A stretch of 8,448 nt of DNA from an uncultured Lachnospiraceae bacterium (GTDB taxonomy: Bacteria; Bacillota_A; Clostridia; Lachnospirales; Lachnospiraceae): the NCBI GenBank assembly GCA_910588595.1, contig CAJUQU010000162.1, forward strand, positions 1 to 8,448, in the 5' to 3' direction. The notes under the pieces are model-generated. The model had not been told where the DNA came from. It made no database searches and saw only the letters and a list, made by a program, of their open reading frames with translations. The translations under genes were made by a program, and so were the position numbers. Within the stretch, counting starts at the first letter, position 1; the number at the start of each line of letters is the position of its first letter. Below are positions 1 to 6,589 of this stretch, one piece after another.

Positions 1-105
1 TTTATAAAAAAATGGAAGAAAAAAGTATATGGTTATCAAAGAAACATTGTACTAGCCATTTGCAGATATAATAAACAACAATCCTGCTATGATAGAGACC
101 AAAAA

Positions 106-1461
106 TCAGCACACGCCCTGCGCGAGCATCGCGTTGACAACCTTCTCAAAGCCTGCGATATTGGCGCCTGCCACATAGTTGCCTTCCATGCCGTATCTCT
201 TTGCCGCATCGTCGATATTGTGATAGATGTTCACCATGATATTTTTTAACTTCGCGTCAACCTCCTCGAAGCTCCAGCTCAGTCGCTCGCTGTTCTGGGA
301 CATCTCCAGCGCGGAAGTCGCAACACCGCCTGCGTTTGCAGCCTTGCCGCCGACAAACCACACACCGTTCTGCTGTAAGTACTCGGTAGCCTCAATCGTC
401 GTGGGCATGTTCGCGCCCTCGCACACACACTTGCAGCCGTTTGCCACGAGCTGTTTTGCATCTTCGAGCAGAAGCTCGTTCTGTGTCGCGCACGGAAGTG
501 CGATGTCACACTTGATCTGCCATACGCCTGCGCCGCTCCTGTCCGCCGCACTCACTTCATGGTACTCTGCGCTCGGTCTTGCCGCCGCGTACTCCGTCAG
601 TCTCGCCCTCTTAACTTCCTTCACTTCCCTGAGAAGCGCCACATCGATCCCCTCGGGATCATAGATCCAGCCTGTGGAGTCAGAGCAGGTGACAACCTTT
701 GCGCCCATCTGCTGTGCCTTCTGCGTCGCGTAGATCGCAACATTGCCCGCACCTGACACAACGACGGTCTTGCCTTCCATGGACTCTCCATGGCACTTGA
801 TCAGCTCCTCTGTCAAATAGAGCAGACCGTAACCTGTCGCCTCGGTGCGCGCCAGGGAACCGCCGTATGTAAGTCCCTTGCCTGTGAGAACGCCCTCAAA
901 TGTGCCCCTGATCCTCTTGTACTGACCGAACATAAATCCGATCTCCCTGGCACCTGTACCGATATCGCCGGCAGGAACATCGACATCGGCGCCGATATAT
1001 TTTGACAGCTCTGTCATAAAGCTCTGGCAGAATGCCATGATCTCCCTGTCGGACTTGCCCTTCGGGTCAAAGTCAGAACCACCCTTGCCGCCGCCGATCG
1101 GAAGGCTTGTGAGCGAGTTCTTGAAGATCTGCTCGAAACCTAAGAACTTGATAATACCTAAATTTACAGAAGGATGCAGACGAAGCCCGCCCTTGTAAGG
1201 TCCGATCGCATTGTTGAACTGCACGCGGAAACCTCTGTTCACCTGCACCTGTCCCTTGTCGTCCACCCACGGCACACGGAACATGAACTGGCGATCCGGC
1301 TCCGTGATCCTCTCGAGGATCGCGTTCTTCCTGTAAAGCTCCTCATTCGCCTCCACAACCGGTCTGAGCGAATTCAGAACCTCTGTCACAGCCTGGATAA
1401 ATTCAGGCTCGCTTGCATTCTTTTTCTTTACAAGCTCCAATACCTCATCTACATAAGACAT
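106..1461 (-). CDS. gdhA: NADP-specific glutamate dehydrogenase
   Basis: Cytoplasmic enzyme that interconverts 2-oxoglutarate plus ammonia and glutamate, usually in the assimilatory direction with NADPH. The 451-residue length is typical of hexameric bacterial GDH. The N-terminal substrate domain (about 57-185) has the family motif around PYKGGLR with K90, then K114 and K126 in PIGGGKGGSDFDP, and catalytic D166 in DVPAGDIGTG. S383 in the NAGGVATSALE segment matches the substrate-binding serine. The C-terminal Rossmann domain (about 202-449) has SGAGNVA at 236-242, and the following strand ends in SDSTG, as in NADP-type enzymes. The ATG is preceded by AAGGAGG at 8-nt spacing. Residue correspondence to C. 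symbiosum GDH is from memory of that sequence. The gene appears monocistronic with its own promoter. No clear terminator hairpin is visible after its stop; the 105 bases there are AT-rich and hold no gene. Confidence 0.97.
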   Translation of the reverse strand: MSYVDEVLELVKKKNASEPEFIQAVTEVLNSLRPVVEANEELYRKNAILERITEPDRQFMFRVPWVDDKGQVQVNRGFRVQFNNAIGPYKGGLRLHPSVNLGIIKFLGFEQIFKNSLTSLPIGGGKGGSDFDPKGKSDREIMAFCQSFMTELSKYIGADVDVPAGDIGTGAREIGFMFGQYKRIRGTFEGVLTGKGLTYGGSLARTEATGYGLLYLTEELIKCHGESMEGKTVVVSGAGNVAIYATQKAQQMGAKVVTCSDSTGWIYDPEGIDVALLREVKEVKRARLTEYAAARPSAEYHEVSAADRSGAGVWQIKCDIALPCATQNELLLEDAKQLVANGCKCVCEGANMPTTIEATEYLQQNGVWFVGGKAANAGGVATSALEMSQNSERLSWSFEEVDAKLKNIMVNIYHNIDDAAKRYGMEGNYVAGANIAGFEKVVNAMLAQGVC

Positions 1462-1552
1462 CTTTTATTCCTCCTTCGATTTGAAATAGTTTTGAACATC
1501 TGTTTTTATAGAAATTGATTTAACACTGTAGCGCACTAAACTCAACGAATAT

Positions 1553-1581
1553 ATTATAATTTATTTTTTTTTCCAGCACAA
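1553..1581 (-). promoter_or_regulatory. Candidate promoter of gdhA
   Basis: On the minus strand a perfect TATAAT -10 box (1553-1558) lies 17 bp from TTGTGC (1576-1581), a partial match to TTGACA. The spacer includes an A9 run. The box is about 90 bases upstream of the gdhA start, leaving a moderate AT-rich leader. The surrounding gap between gdhA and the cotransporter gene (1462-1705) contains no credible coding frame. Confidence 0.5.
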
Positions 1582-1672
1582 CAAAAAAATGCAGTCACAG
1601 AAAATTTTGTGCAATTTACTAAAATTTGTTGTTATAATTCACGTTTTTCAGTCCTATTTGACGCATATTTTG

Positions 1673-1702
1673 TGCGCCGGAGCGCATTGGAAGACGGTCT
1701 TC
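1673..1702 (-). repeat. Two small inverted repeats after the cotransporter gene
   Basis: Just downstream of the cotransporter stop are GAAGAC-G-GTCTTC (1690-1702) and TGCGC-CGGA-GCGCA (1673-1686). They could form small hairpins at the 3' end of the mRNA. Neither is followed by a U-run on the minus strand, so a Rho-independent terminator is not well supported. They may only stabilise the 3' end. Confidence 0.3.
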
Positions 1703-1705
1703 TGC

Positions 1706-3484
1706 CTACTTTGCCGCCTTTCCGGGAAGCTCATAGCGTCTCAGATGTTCCTGCATGGCCCTGTCAAACTCCGATCCCTCGCCCTTCTCAATACTGTCGA
1801 CATACTCGTGCGCGTGTGTGTCGTCCTCGCCCAGCTGCATGACATTGATCGCCAGATTCGAGCAGTGGTCTGCGATCCGCTCAAAATTGTTGGTGATATC
1901 CGAGAGGACAAAGCCCATCTCCGCCGTGCACTTTCCTTTCCTCAGACGTTTCATGTGCCGTTTTTTCATCTCTTTCTGCAGGATATCGATCGTCTCCTCA
2001 AACGGTTCTATGAGCCTCGCCGCCGCCTCATCCCCCGACTCAAAGACAGCCACAGATGCGCTCACGATATCCCTGACCGCCTGCGAGAACACTTTCAGCT
2101 CCTCCGTCGCCTTGTCCGAAAAGGACTGTTCCTTCTTGTTCATCGCCCTGGCACAGTCCACCAGATTCATCGCATGGTCCGCGATCCGCTCGAGATCCCC
2201 CACGCTGTGCTGGAGCATATTGAGCTTGCGCGAATCCTGCTCGCTCAGATTCCTGCTCGCAAGCTTGACCAGATAACCGCTGATCTCGTCGTCATAGCGG
2301 TCGACGAGATTCTCCATCTGCTCGACCTCCGCCGCAGTCTTCTTGTCGTAGTCAAACAGGTTGTACGTCGCCTTGCCCAGGGATTCGCTGGTGAGCTCAG
2401 CCATCTTGAGCGTGTATGAGTACGCCTGCTCAAGCGCAAAGGACGGCGTGTTCAGGAAGCGCTCGTCCATCTTGGCAAAGAGCTCGCTTTCCATCGCCTG
2501 CCGCTCCTCCTCATCGTCGCGCCTGATGAGGATAAACGACAGTTTTTCCAGATAATCCGCAAACGGGAGCAGGATCAGTGTCGCGACCACGTTAAATCCG
2601 GTGTGCACCAGCGCGATCCCGGCGCTGTCCGCCGCATTCTCCATGAACGCAAAATCGACAAACGCGTGCAGCACATAGAACACGATCAGGAAAATAGCCG
2701 TGCCGATCACATTGAACAGCAGATGGACGATGGACGCGCGCCTCGCATTTTTGCTCGCGCCGACTCCGGACATCATCGCCGTGACACAGGTGCCGATATT
2801 CTGACCGAGGATGATCGGCACAGCCGCCGCATAGCTGATGCTCCCCGTCGCGCACAGCGCCTGCAGAATACCGACGGACGCCGAGGAAGACTGGATCACC
2901 GCCGTGAGCAGCGCACCCACGAGCAGACCGAGCACCGGGTTGGTAAACATCGTGAAAAGCCCCGTAAACCACGGAACCTGACTTAGCGGCTTCATCGCCG
3001 AGGACATCGTATCCATGCCCGTCATCAGAATGGCAAAGCCGACCAGGATCGAACCGAGATCGCGCTTTTTGCCGTTTTTCAATATAAAGATCACGCCGAT
3101 CACCGCAAGCACCGGCGAGAACGATGTCGGTTTGACGAGCTGCAGCAGAAAATTGTCGCTCTCGATCCCTGTGAGGCTCAGCAGCCATGAGGTGATCGTC
3201 GTTCCGACATTGGCGCCCATGATGATACCGATCGCCTGCGACAGTTTCATGATCCCCGAGTTGACAAAACCGACAACCATGACCGTGGTCGCCGACGAGG
3301 ACTGGATCACCGCCGTCACCCCCGCGCCCAGGAGCACCGCCTTGATCCTGTTGTTCGTCAGGTTCTCCAAAACCCGCTCAAGACGCCCGCCGGAGAGTTT
3401 CTCAAGCCCCTCGCTGAGCAGGTGCATCCCGTACAGAAACAGCGCCAGACCGCCTACCATTGTCAGCAAATCAAAAAAATCCAT
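1706..3484 (-). CDS. Na+/phosphate cotransporter with C-terminal PhoU-like domain (NptA/YjbB type)
   Basis: Predicted inner-membrane sodium-dependent phosphate transporter of the Na/Pi-cotransporter II family, 592 residues. The membrane half (about 1-320) contains the family's two inverted repeats. The first has QSSSATT at 61-67 and GANVGTT at 90-96; the second has QSSSASV at 198-204 and GQNIGTC at 227-233. Hydrophobic segments lie around these. The cytoplasmic half (about 350-550) is a helical PhoU-like domain with two copies of the metal-binding signature, DLERIADH at 430-437 and NFERIADH at 533-540. The rest of the C-terminus is charged. The ATG at 3484 is chosen over a TTG six codons upstream because GGGAGG sits 5 nt before it and overlaps the longer version. 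Family members import or export phosphate; direction cannot be read from sequence. It lies alone between intergenic regions, in the same direction as gdhA. Confidence 0.94.
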   Translation of the reverse strand: MDFFDLLTMVGGLALFLYGMHLLSEGLEKLSGGRLERVLENLTNNRIKAVLLGAGVTAVIQSSSATTVMVVGFVNSGIMKLSQAIGIIMGANVGTTITSWLLSLTGIESDNFLLQLVKPTSFSPVLAVIGVIFILKNGKKRDLGSILVGFAILMTGMDTMSSAMKPLSQVPWFTGLFTMFTNPVLGLLVGALLTAVIQSSSASVGILQALCATGSISYAAAVPIILGQNIGTCVTAMMSGVGASKNARRASIVHLLFNVIGTAIFLIVFYVLHAFVDFAFMENAADSAGIALVHTGFNVVATLILLPFADYLEKLSFILIRRDDEEERQAMESELFAKMDERFLNTPSFALEQAYSYTLKMAELTSESLGKATYNLFDYDKKTAAEVEQMENLVDRYDDEISGYLVKLASRNLSEQDSRKLNMLQHSVGDLERIADHAMNLVDCARAMNKKEQSFSDKATEELKVFSQAVRDIVSASVAVFESGDEAAARLIEPFEETIDILQKEMKKRHMKRLRKGKCTAEMGFVLSDITNNFERIADHCSNLAINVMQLGEDDTHAHEYVDSIEKGEGSEFDRAMQEHLRRYELPGKAAK

Positions 3485-3489
3485 AACTT

Positions 3490-3495
3490 CCTCCC
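3490..3495 (-). promoter_or_regulatory. Ribosome binding site that fixes the cotransporter start
   Basis: GGGAGG on the minus strand ends 5 nt before the ATG at 3484. It lies inside the coding frame of the longer TTG-started version, which has no such site of its own, so the ATG is the better start. Confidence 0.8.
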
Positions 3496-3512
3496 AAAGC
3501 AATTCCTATTAA

Positions 3513-3537
3513 TACTTATTATCAATTACTTATTATC
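3513..3537 (-). repeat. Tandem direct repeat upstream of the cotransporter gene
   Basis: The 11-mer GATAATAAGTA (minus strand) occurs twice with a 14-bp period, at 3527-3537 and 3513-3523, about 30-50 bases upstream of the cotransporter start. The distal copy overlaps the end of the frameshifted gene remnant. It could be an operator or simply slippage in AT-rich DNA. It does not match the TTAACA-type Pho-box consensus convincingly. Confidence 0.55.
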
Positions 3538-3987
3538 GATACCCTTCGTCTGTCTTATACCAATCCGACGCGATATCCTTTATCGTGCCAAAACTTCTCA
3601 GGATCAGATCACCATCTGCCACTTGAAAAACAACATCAAATTCCGTGTTCTCACACACACCAAAATAGGTGATCCTGAAACGCAATCAATGTTTTCAGTT
3701 CCTCAAACTGTTCTTTCTGTCCTCCCAGATCGACAACGATTTCCTCATGCTGCCGATCTTCACGATAAATCATAACTTCCGTTTCATTCGTCAACTGCAG
3801 TTGATCTATGTCTGAAATCAACCGCTCTGTGTCATTGTATCGTTGCTGTGTCAAGCCCCATTCCTCCAGACCGTATTATAATTGTCATTTTCACCCTGTA
3901 TAACGCTTTCATGGTGAACTGGATGAAACAGCAGTCACCAGATTGCCGAAACACATTGACCGTCACTGGTAGGATATCATACTTCAT
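3533..3987 (-). pseudogene. Frameshifted small gene of unknown family, probably decayed
   Basis: Three minus-strand open frames overlap end to end. The first starts with ATG at 3987 and runs to TGA at 3832-3834 (51 codons, begins MKYDILPVTV). The second is open from 3875 down to TGA at 3651-3653 and reads NDTERLISDIDQLQL and VVDLGGQKEQFEEL. The third is open from 3685 to TAA at 3533-3535 and reads ENTEFDVVFQVADGDLIL. Each step is a +1 shift, the frames overlap where a shift would have to occur, and the amino-acid composition looks coding, so together they resemble one protein of about 150 residues. An MKKHIVSVHE frame just upstream (from 4012) may be its displaced start. I do not recognise the family. 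The middle frame alone has a TTG start (3854) with no good ribosome site, so it is unlikely to be a separate gene. Sequencing error or programmed frameshifting are alternatives. Confidence 0.45.
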
Positions 3988-4056
3988 GCACCGACACAAT
4001 ATGTTTTTTCATCCGGATGCCCGTGTGTGATCAAACAGTGGAACGACCTTCTACCC

Positions 4057-4072
4057 GTCAGCTTCTGCTGAC
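4057..4072. repeat. Small perfect inverted repeat
   Basis: GTCAGC-TTCT-GCTGAC forms a 6-bp stem with a 4-nt loop just beyond the long terminator hairpin. It has no U-run and no known role. Confidence 0.4.
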
Positions 4073-4090
4073 ATGCTTCCCCGGAGTGCC

Positions 4091-4142
4091 GTGCGCATAA
4101 AAAGCACCCGGGATCTCACTCCCAGGTGCTTTTTATGCGCAC
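4091..4142 (-). terminator. Long Rho-independent terminator of the sigma-factor gene, likely bidirectional
   Basis: Two 22-nt arms (4091-4112 and 4121-4142) flank an 8-nt loop. They are complementary except at one position, which becomes a G-U pair in the minus-strand RNA. The core hairpin GCACCTGGG / CCCGGGTGC is followed directly by TTTTTAT in the minus-strand direction, 15-65 bases after the sigma-factor stop. The U-run and its A-run partner lie within the arms, so the structure reads as a terminator from either side. Confidence 0.88.
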
Positions 4143-4156
4143 AACGCTGTGTGTTT

Positions 4157-5800
4157 TTACTTTTCTACGACCATCAGCACACCTTCCGCGCCGATCCTGT
4201 TTTCAGGTTCCGAGAGCAGACCTTCTCTGATGTATGCCTCGATCATCTTTGCCCGCAGCCTCGTACTCGCGATCAGTTCTGCATAAATCTGATATTCATT
4301 CATCAGATGAGCAGGGATATGGCTGCGCATGAACACGGACAGCTCTGCCGCAGTCTCCTCGATCACAGTGCCAATCTCATCAGCGAAATCATGAACAAGG
4401 TTATAAAAATCCATTTTGTTCTTTTGCTCGATCACAATGATCTTCGGTTCCAGGATATTTCCGTTCTTGCGCAGATACCCGCACTCCAGCGCTTTCGCCG
4501 CGATCTCCTTATCCGTTTCGGACAGTTCGTCAACACAAAGCCCGCCGATCGCCCGCAGTACCATCAGAAGCTTCTGATCCCGCGCCAGATTGTGTCCACA
4601 GTGGAAATGTTTATCGAGACGCCTACCGTAAATATTCGAGACGAAAACATGCCGATAACCGCCGACAGAAACTGCATCCGTGCCGTCACAGCCATAAAAC
4701 TCCATATCCGGCACCTGCTCATCCGTGTATGCCACGGCAACACAGGAAAAATCTCTCTCTACAGGCGTCACATCAGCAAAATATTTTTCTGCAATGACTT
4801 CATTGATCCTTGCTCCCAGATCCCAGCTGATACTTAAGTTCAGAGTCCACATGATGAACCGCAGGTCGGTCTGGCTGCTCAGATACGGGAAGGACAGAAT
4901 CTTTTTCTCATTCCGTCTCAGCACGTCCTTGATCACCTGGCAGCACTCGGAAATATGCTTTTCGTAGATCTTGTTCGCCTGATCGTACTCATCATAGTCG
5001 ACCAGATGGATATTGACTGCATATTTTCCGTTTTCGAGCTTGCGGAGCATGCCGTACCTCCCATTTTCGCCGCGGCACTGGATATCCAATTCCTCCTCAA
5101 TATATGGCATGGGGATGCACAGTTCCTCCGAGAGCTCTTTGGCTGACCTGGGTTTGTCTTTGCACAGATAGATCAGATTCTGGGAAAACATTCTCTCCGC
5201 TTTTGTGCGGGGATCATTGCCACATGGATCGCCGGTTCCTGTGAATATCAGTCTGACAGGCTTTAGAACATATTTTCTCTCACTCATGGTTTCAACCTCT
5301 TTTCTTATTGAATTTCGTGCAGAAAACAAACGCTGCTTTACAGTCGTCTCGCTGATGCACAGCCTCCGGGCGATATCCTTTACCCGCACCTCGTCAATGT
5401 AAAACAGAACCATCACCTCGCGGTATATCCTTGACAAAAACGCAATCTCCTCAAAGATCCTGTCAACCTGTTTTCGCTCATACGCCTCCTCGATCAGGGC
5501 GTCTATCTCATTTTCTTTTGATCCCGATCCCAAAGTACTGTCCTCAACGCCATACACCTGCCGCTCGGCGTTCTGCTTACGGCAGTGATCCGCGTAAACC
5601 CTGTGGGCGATCGTCCAGACAAATGCATAAAAATTGTCAATATGCTCCTGTTTGCGTATGGCTGATATCACCGCGAGAATGATATCCGAACACAGATCCT
5701 CCGCCTCAACAGATGTATTGCATCTGTGATAAGAAAACTGGTAGATCTTATCGAGAAAATTTCTGTCCTCAAGCAATGTGAATGTTTCGTTTGTATTCAT
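4157..5800 (-). CDS. ECF-like sigma-70 family factor with long C-terminal extension
   Basis: Predicted alternative sigma factor of 547 residues, about three times the usual ECF length. Residues about 12-80 form region 2 (AEDLCSDIILAVISAI, then FYAFVWTIAHRVYADHCRKQ). Residues about 112-170 form region 4, with a helix-turn-helix in YREVMVLFYIDEVRVKDIARRLCISETTVKQRLFSARNSI. The extension has a winged-helix-like stretch at about 203-265 (SAKELSEELCIPMPYIEEEL) and a second possible one at about 405-455. In between is a mixed segment with Cys286-Cys287 and HFHCGHN at 398-404. The end (about 463-530) is helical. I see no transmembrane segment or SnoaL-like domain. ATG 5800 is preferred to TTG 5821 because AAAGG lies 6 nt before it. 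The zinc-ribbon gene lies 151 bp upstream on the same strand, and the gene ends at a strong terminator. The extension's role as sensor or regulator is inferred. Confidence 0.85.
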   Translation of the reverse strand: MNTNETFTLLEDRNFLDKIYQFSYHRCNTSVEAEDLCSDIILAVISAIRKQEHIDNFYAFVWTIAHRVYADHCRKQNAERQVYGVEDSTLGSGSKENEIDALIEEAYERKQVDRIFEEIAFLSRIYREVMVLFYIDEVRVKDIARRLCISETTVKQRLFSARNSIRKEVETMSERKYVLKPVRLIFTGTGDPCGNDPRTKAERMFSQNLIYLCKDKPRSAKELSEELCIPMPYIEEELDIQCRGENGRYGMLRKLENGKYAVNIHLVDYDEYDQANKIYEKHISECCQVIKDVLRRNEKKILSFPYLSSQTDLRFIMWTLNLSISWDLGARINEVIAEKYFADVTPVERDFSCVAVAYTDEQVPDMEFYGCDGTDAVSVGGYRHVFVSNIYGRRLDKHFHCGHNLARDQKLLMVLRAIGGLCVDELSETDKEIAAKALECGYLRKNGNILEPKIIVIEQKNKMDFYNLVHDFADEIGTVIEETAAELSVFMRSHIPAHLMNEYQIYAELIASTRLRAKMIEAYIREGLLSEPENRIGAEGVLMVVEK

Positions 5801-5806
5801 TGTGCA

Positions 5807-5811
5807 CCTTT
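5807..5811 (-). promoter_or_regulatory. Ribosome binding site that fixes the sigma-factor start
   Basis: AAAGG on the minus strand lies 6 nt before ATG 5800 and inside the longer TTG-started frame. This favours the MNTNETF start. Confidence 0.65.
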
Positions 5812-5951
5812 TTCGTTCCAATCATGATCGTTACACTTATATAGTCGTGACCGACAGAGGTTGGTTAGGAGAATTTATAAATTTTTGACACTTCTCCATA
5901 TCATTTTACCACAAACTCATATTCAATTCCATTCAATCTTTGAGGGAAATA

Positions 5952-6362
5952 CTACCATATGCCGTCATCTTCTTCCGGTGCGTCCTGCGGGTCGAATTCC
6001 TCCTCCTCTGTATTCACCACGACACCGCACTTAGGACAGAATGACACACCCCTGCCAATCTCCATCCCACAACTTTCACACAGCTGCACCCCCCGCACTT
6101 TGAGTGCCTCTTTCTCAAGGTCGGAGATCTCTTTCCATATGGAATCCAGCAGCTCCAGCCTCGCATTTATGTCAATGTTCTCCCAATCTGCACGGTTCTC
6201 GTATACCACTTTGCCGATTTCCATATAAATTTTATCCGCTTTATTTTGCTGCGCATGTATCTGTCCGTTCAGCCGGTTCAACTCAGCCAGCTCTTTTGCC
6301 TTGCCAGCCATCTCCCTGCTCCTTGCTGCCAGCGTACCGCTTACTTTGTCTAAAAAAGCCAT
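5952..6362 (-). CDS. Coiled-coil protein with C-terminal zinc ribbon
   Basis: A 136-residue soluble protein of unknown function. Residues about 10-90 are Lys/Glu/Ala-rich and strongly helical, likely a coiled coil. Residues 95-112 form a one-knuckle-pair zinc ribbon, CESCG ... CPKCG (C95, C98, C109, C112), of the kind seen in many small bacterial zinc-ribbon proteins. The tail (119-136) is highly acidic and ends in DDGIW. There is no signal peptide or membrane segment. The ATG has GGAGG 9 nt upstream. It is transcribed divergently from the TerD gene and lies ahead of the sigma-factor gene on the same strand, with no terminator hairpin visible in the gap, so cotranscription with the sigma factor is possible. 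A role as an adaptor or regulatory partner for either neighbour is a guess from position. Confidence 0.85.
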   Translation of the reverse strand: MAFLDKVSGTLAARSREMAGKAKELAELNRLNGQIHAQQNKADKIYMEIGKVVYENRADWENIDINARLELLDSIWKEISDLEKEALKVRGVQLCESCGMEIGRGVSFCPKCGVVVNTEEEEFDPQDAPEEDDGIW

Positions 6363-6445
6363 CTTATTTTTCCTCCATATACACTACGACGCTCACAAAA
6401 AATCTTACAAAAATCAATCCGTCGTTTTTTATTGTTTCTTGCAGT

Positions 6446-6475
6446 TTGCCGATTAAGGCATTAAATTTTTATAAT
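6446..6475 (+). promoter_or_regulatory. Candidate promoter of the TerD/AIM24 operon
   Basis: TTGCCG (6446-6451) and TATAAT (6470-6475) are separated by 18 bp. A second TATAAT at 6503-6508 has only a weak -35 but would start RNA just before the leader hairpin. The 227-bp region between the divergent genes is AT-rich and should also hold the minus-strand promoter, for which I see no convincing box. Confidence 0.4.
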
Positions 6476-6527
6476 GTACTATATTTTTTTCATTGTATGA
6501 TATATAATTACTAAAAATACGATCTAT

Positions 6528-6564
6528 TTGTGCGTTTTTGCAAACAGATGGCAGAAACGCGCAG
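6528..6564 (+). promoter_or_regulatory. Stem-loop in the TerD mRNA leader
   Basis: Arms 6528-6541 and 6551-6564 pair over 14 bp with three G-U wobbles around the 9-nt loop AAACAGATG. The core is GCGTTTTTGC / GCAGAAACGC. No U-run follows, so this is not a terminator. It lies between the candidate promoters and the ribosome binding site and may be a regulatory or stabilising element. Confidence 0.55.
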
Positions 6565-6568
6565 CCTG

Positions 6569-6583
6569 CTTCCAGATTGGAGG
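6569..6583 (+). promoter_or_regulatory. Small hairpin covering the TerD ribosome binding site
   Basis: CTTCCA (6569-6574) pairs with TGGAGG (6578-6583) around a 3-nt loop and occupies the whole Shine-Dalgarno GGAGG. The start ATG at 6590 follows 6 nt later. The same GGAGG is the reason to place the start at 6590 rather than at the GTG at 6530, whose frame would run through both hairpins. Confidence 0.5.
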
Positions 6584-6589
6584 AACATC

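Noticed and set aside
1589..2419. Long plus-strand open frame of 276 codons opposite the cotransporter gene
   Set aside because: It is antisense to a clear Na/Pi-cotransporter frame, has an Arg/His/Leu-skewed composition and no ribosome binding site; it is a shadow of the real gene.
4073..4837. Plus-strand open frame of 254 codons opposite the sigma-factor gene
   Set aside because: It runs through the terminator hairpin, matches no family I know and is antisense to a gene with clear sigma-factor motifs.
5894..5920. Plus-strand promoter suggested by a perfect TTGACA near 5885
   Set aside because: No acceptable -10 box lies 16-18 bases downstream and no plus-strand gene follows.
6530..6589. 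Twenty-residue N-terminal extension of the TerD protein from a GTG
   Set aside because: The GTG has no ribosome site, the extension spans the leader hairpins, and the ATG at 6590 has GGAGG at 6 nt.
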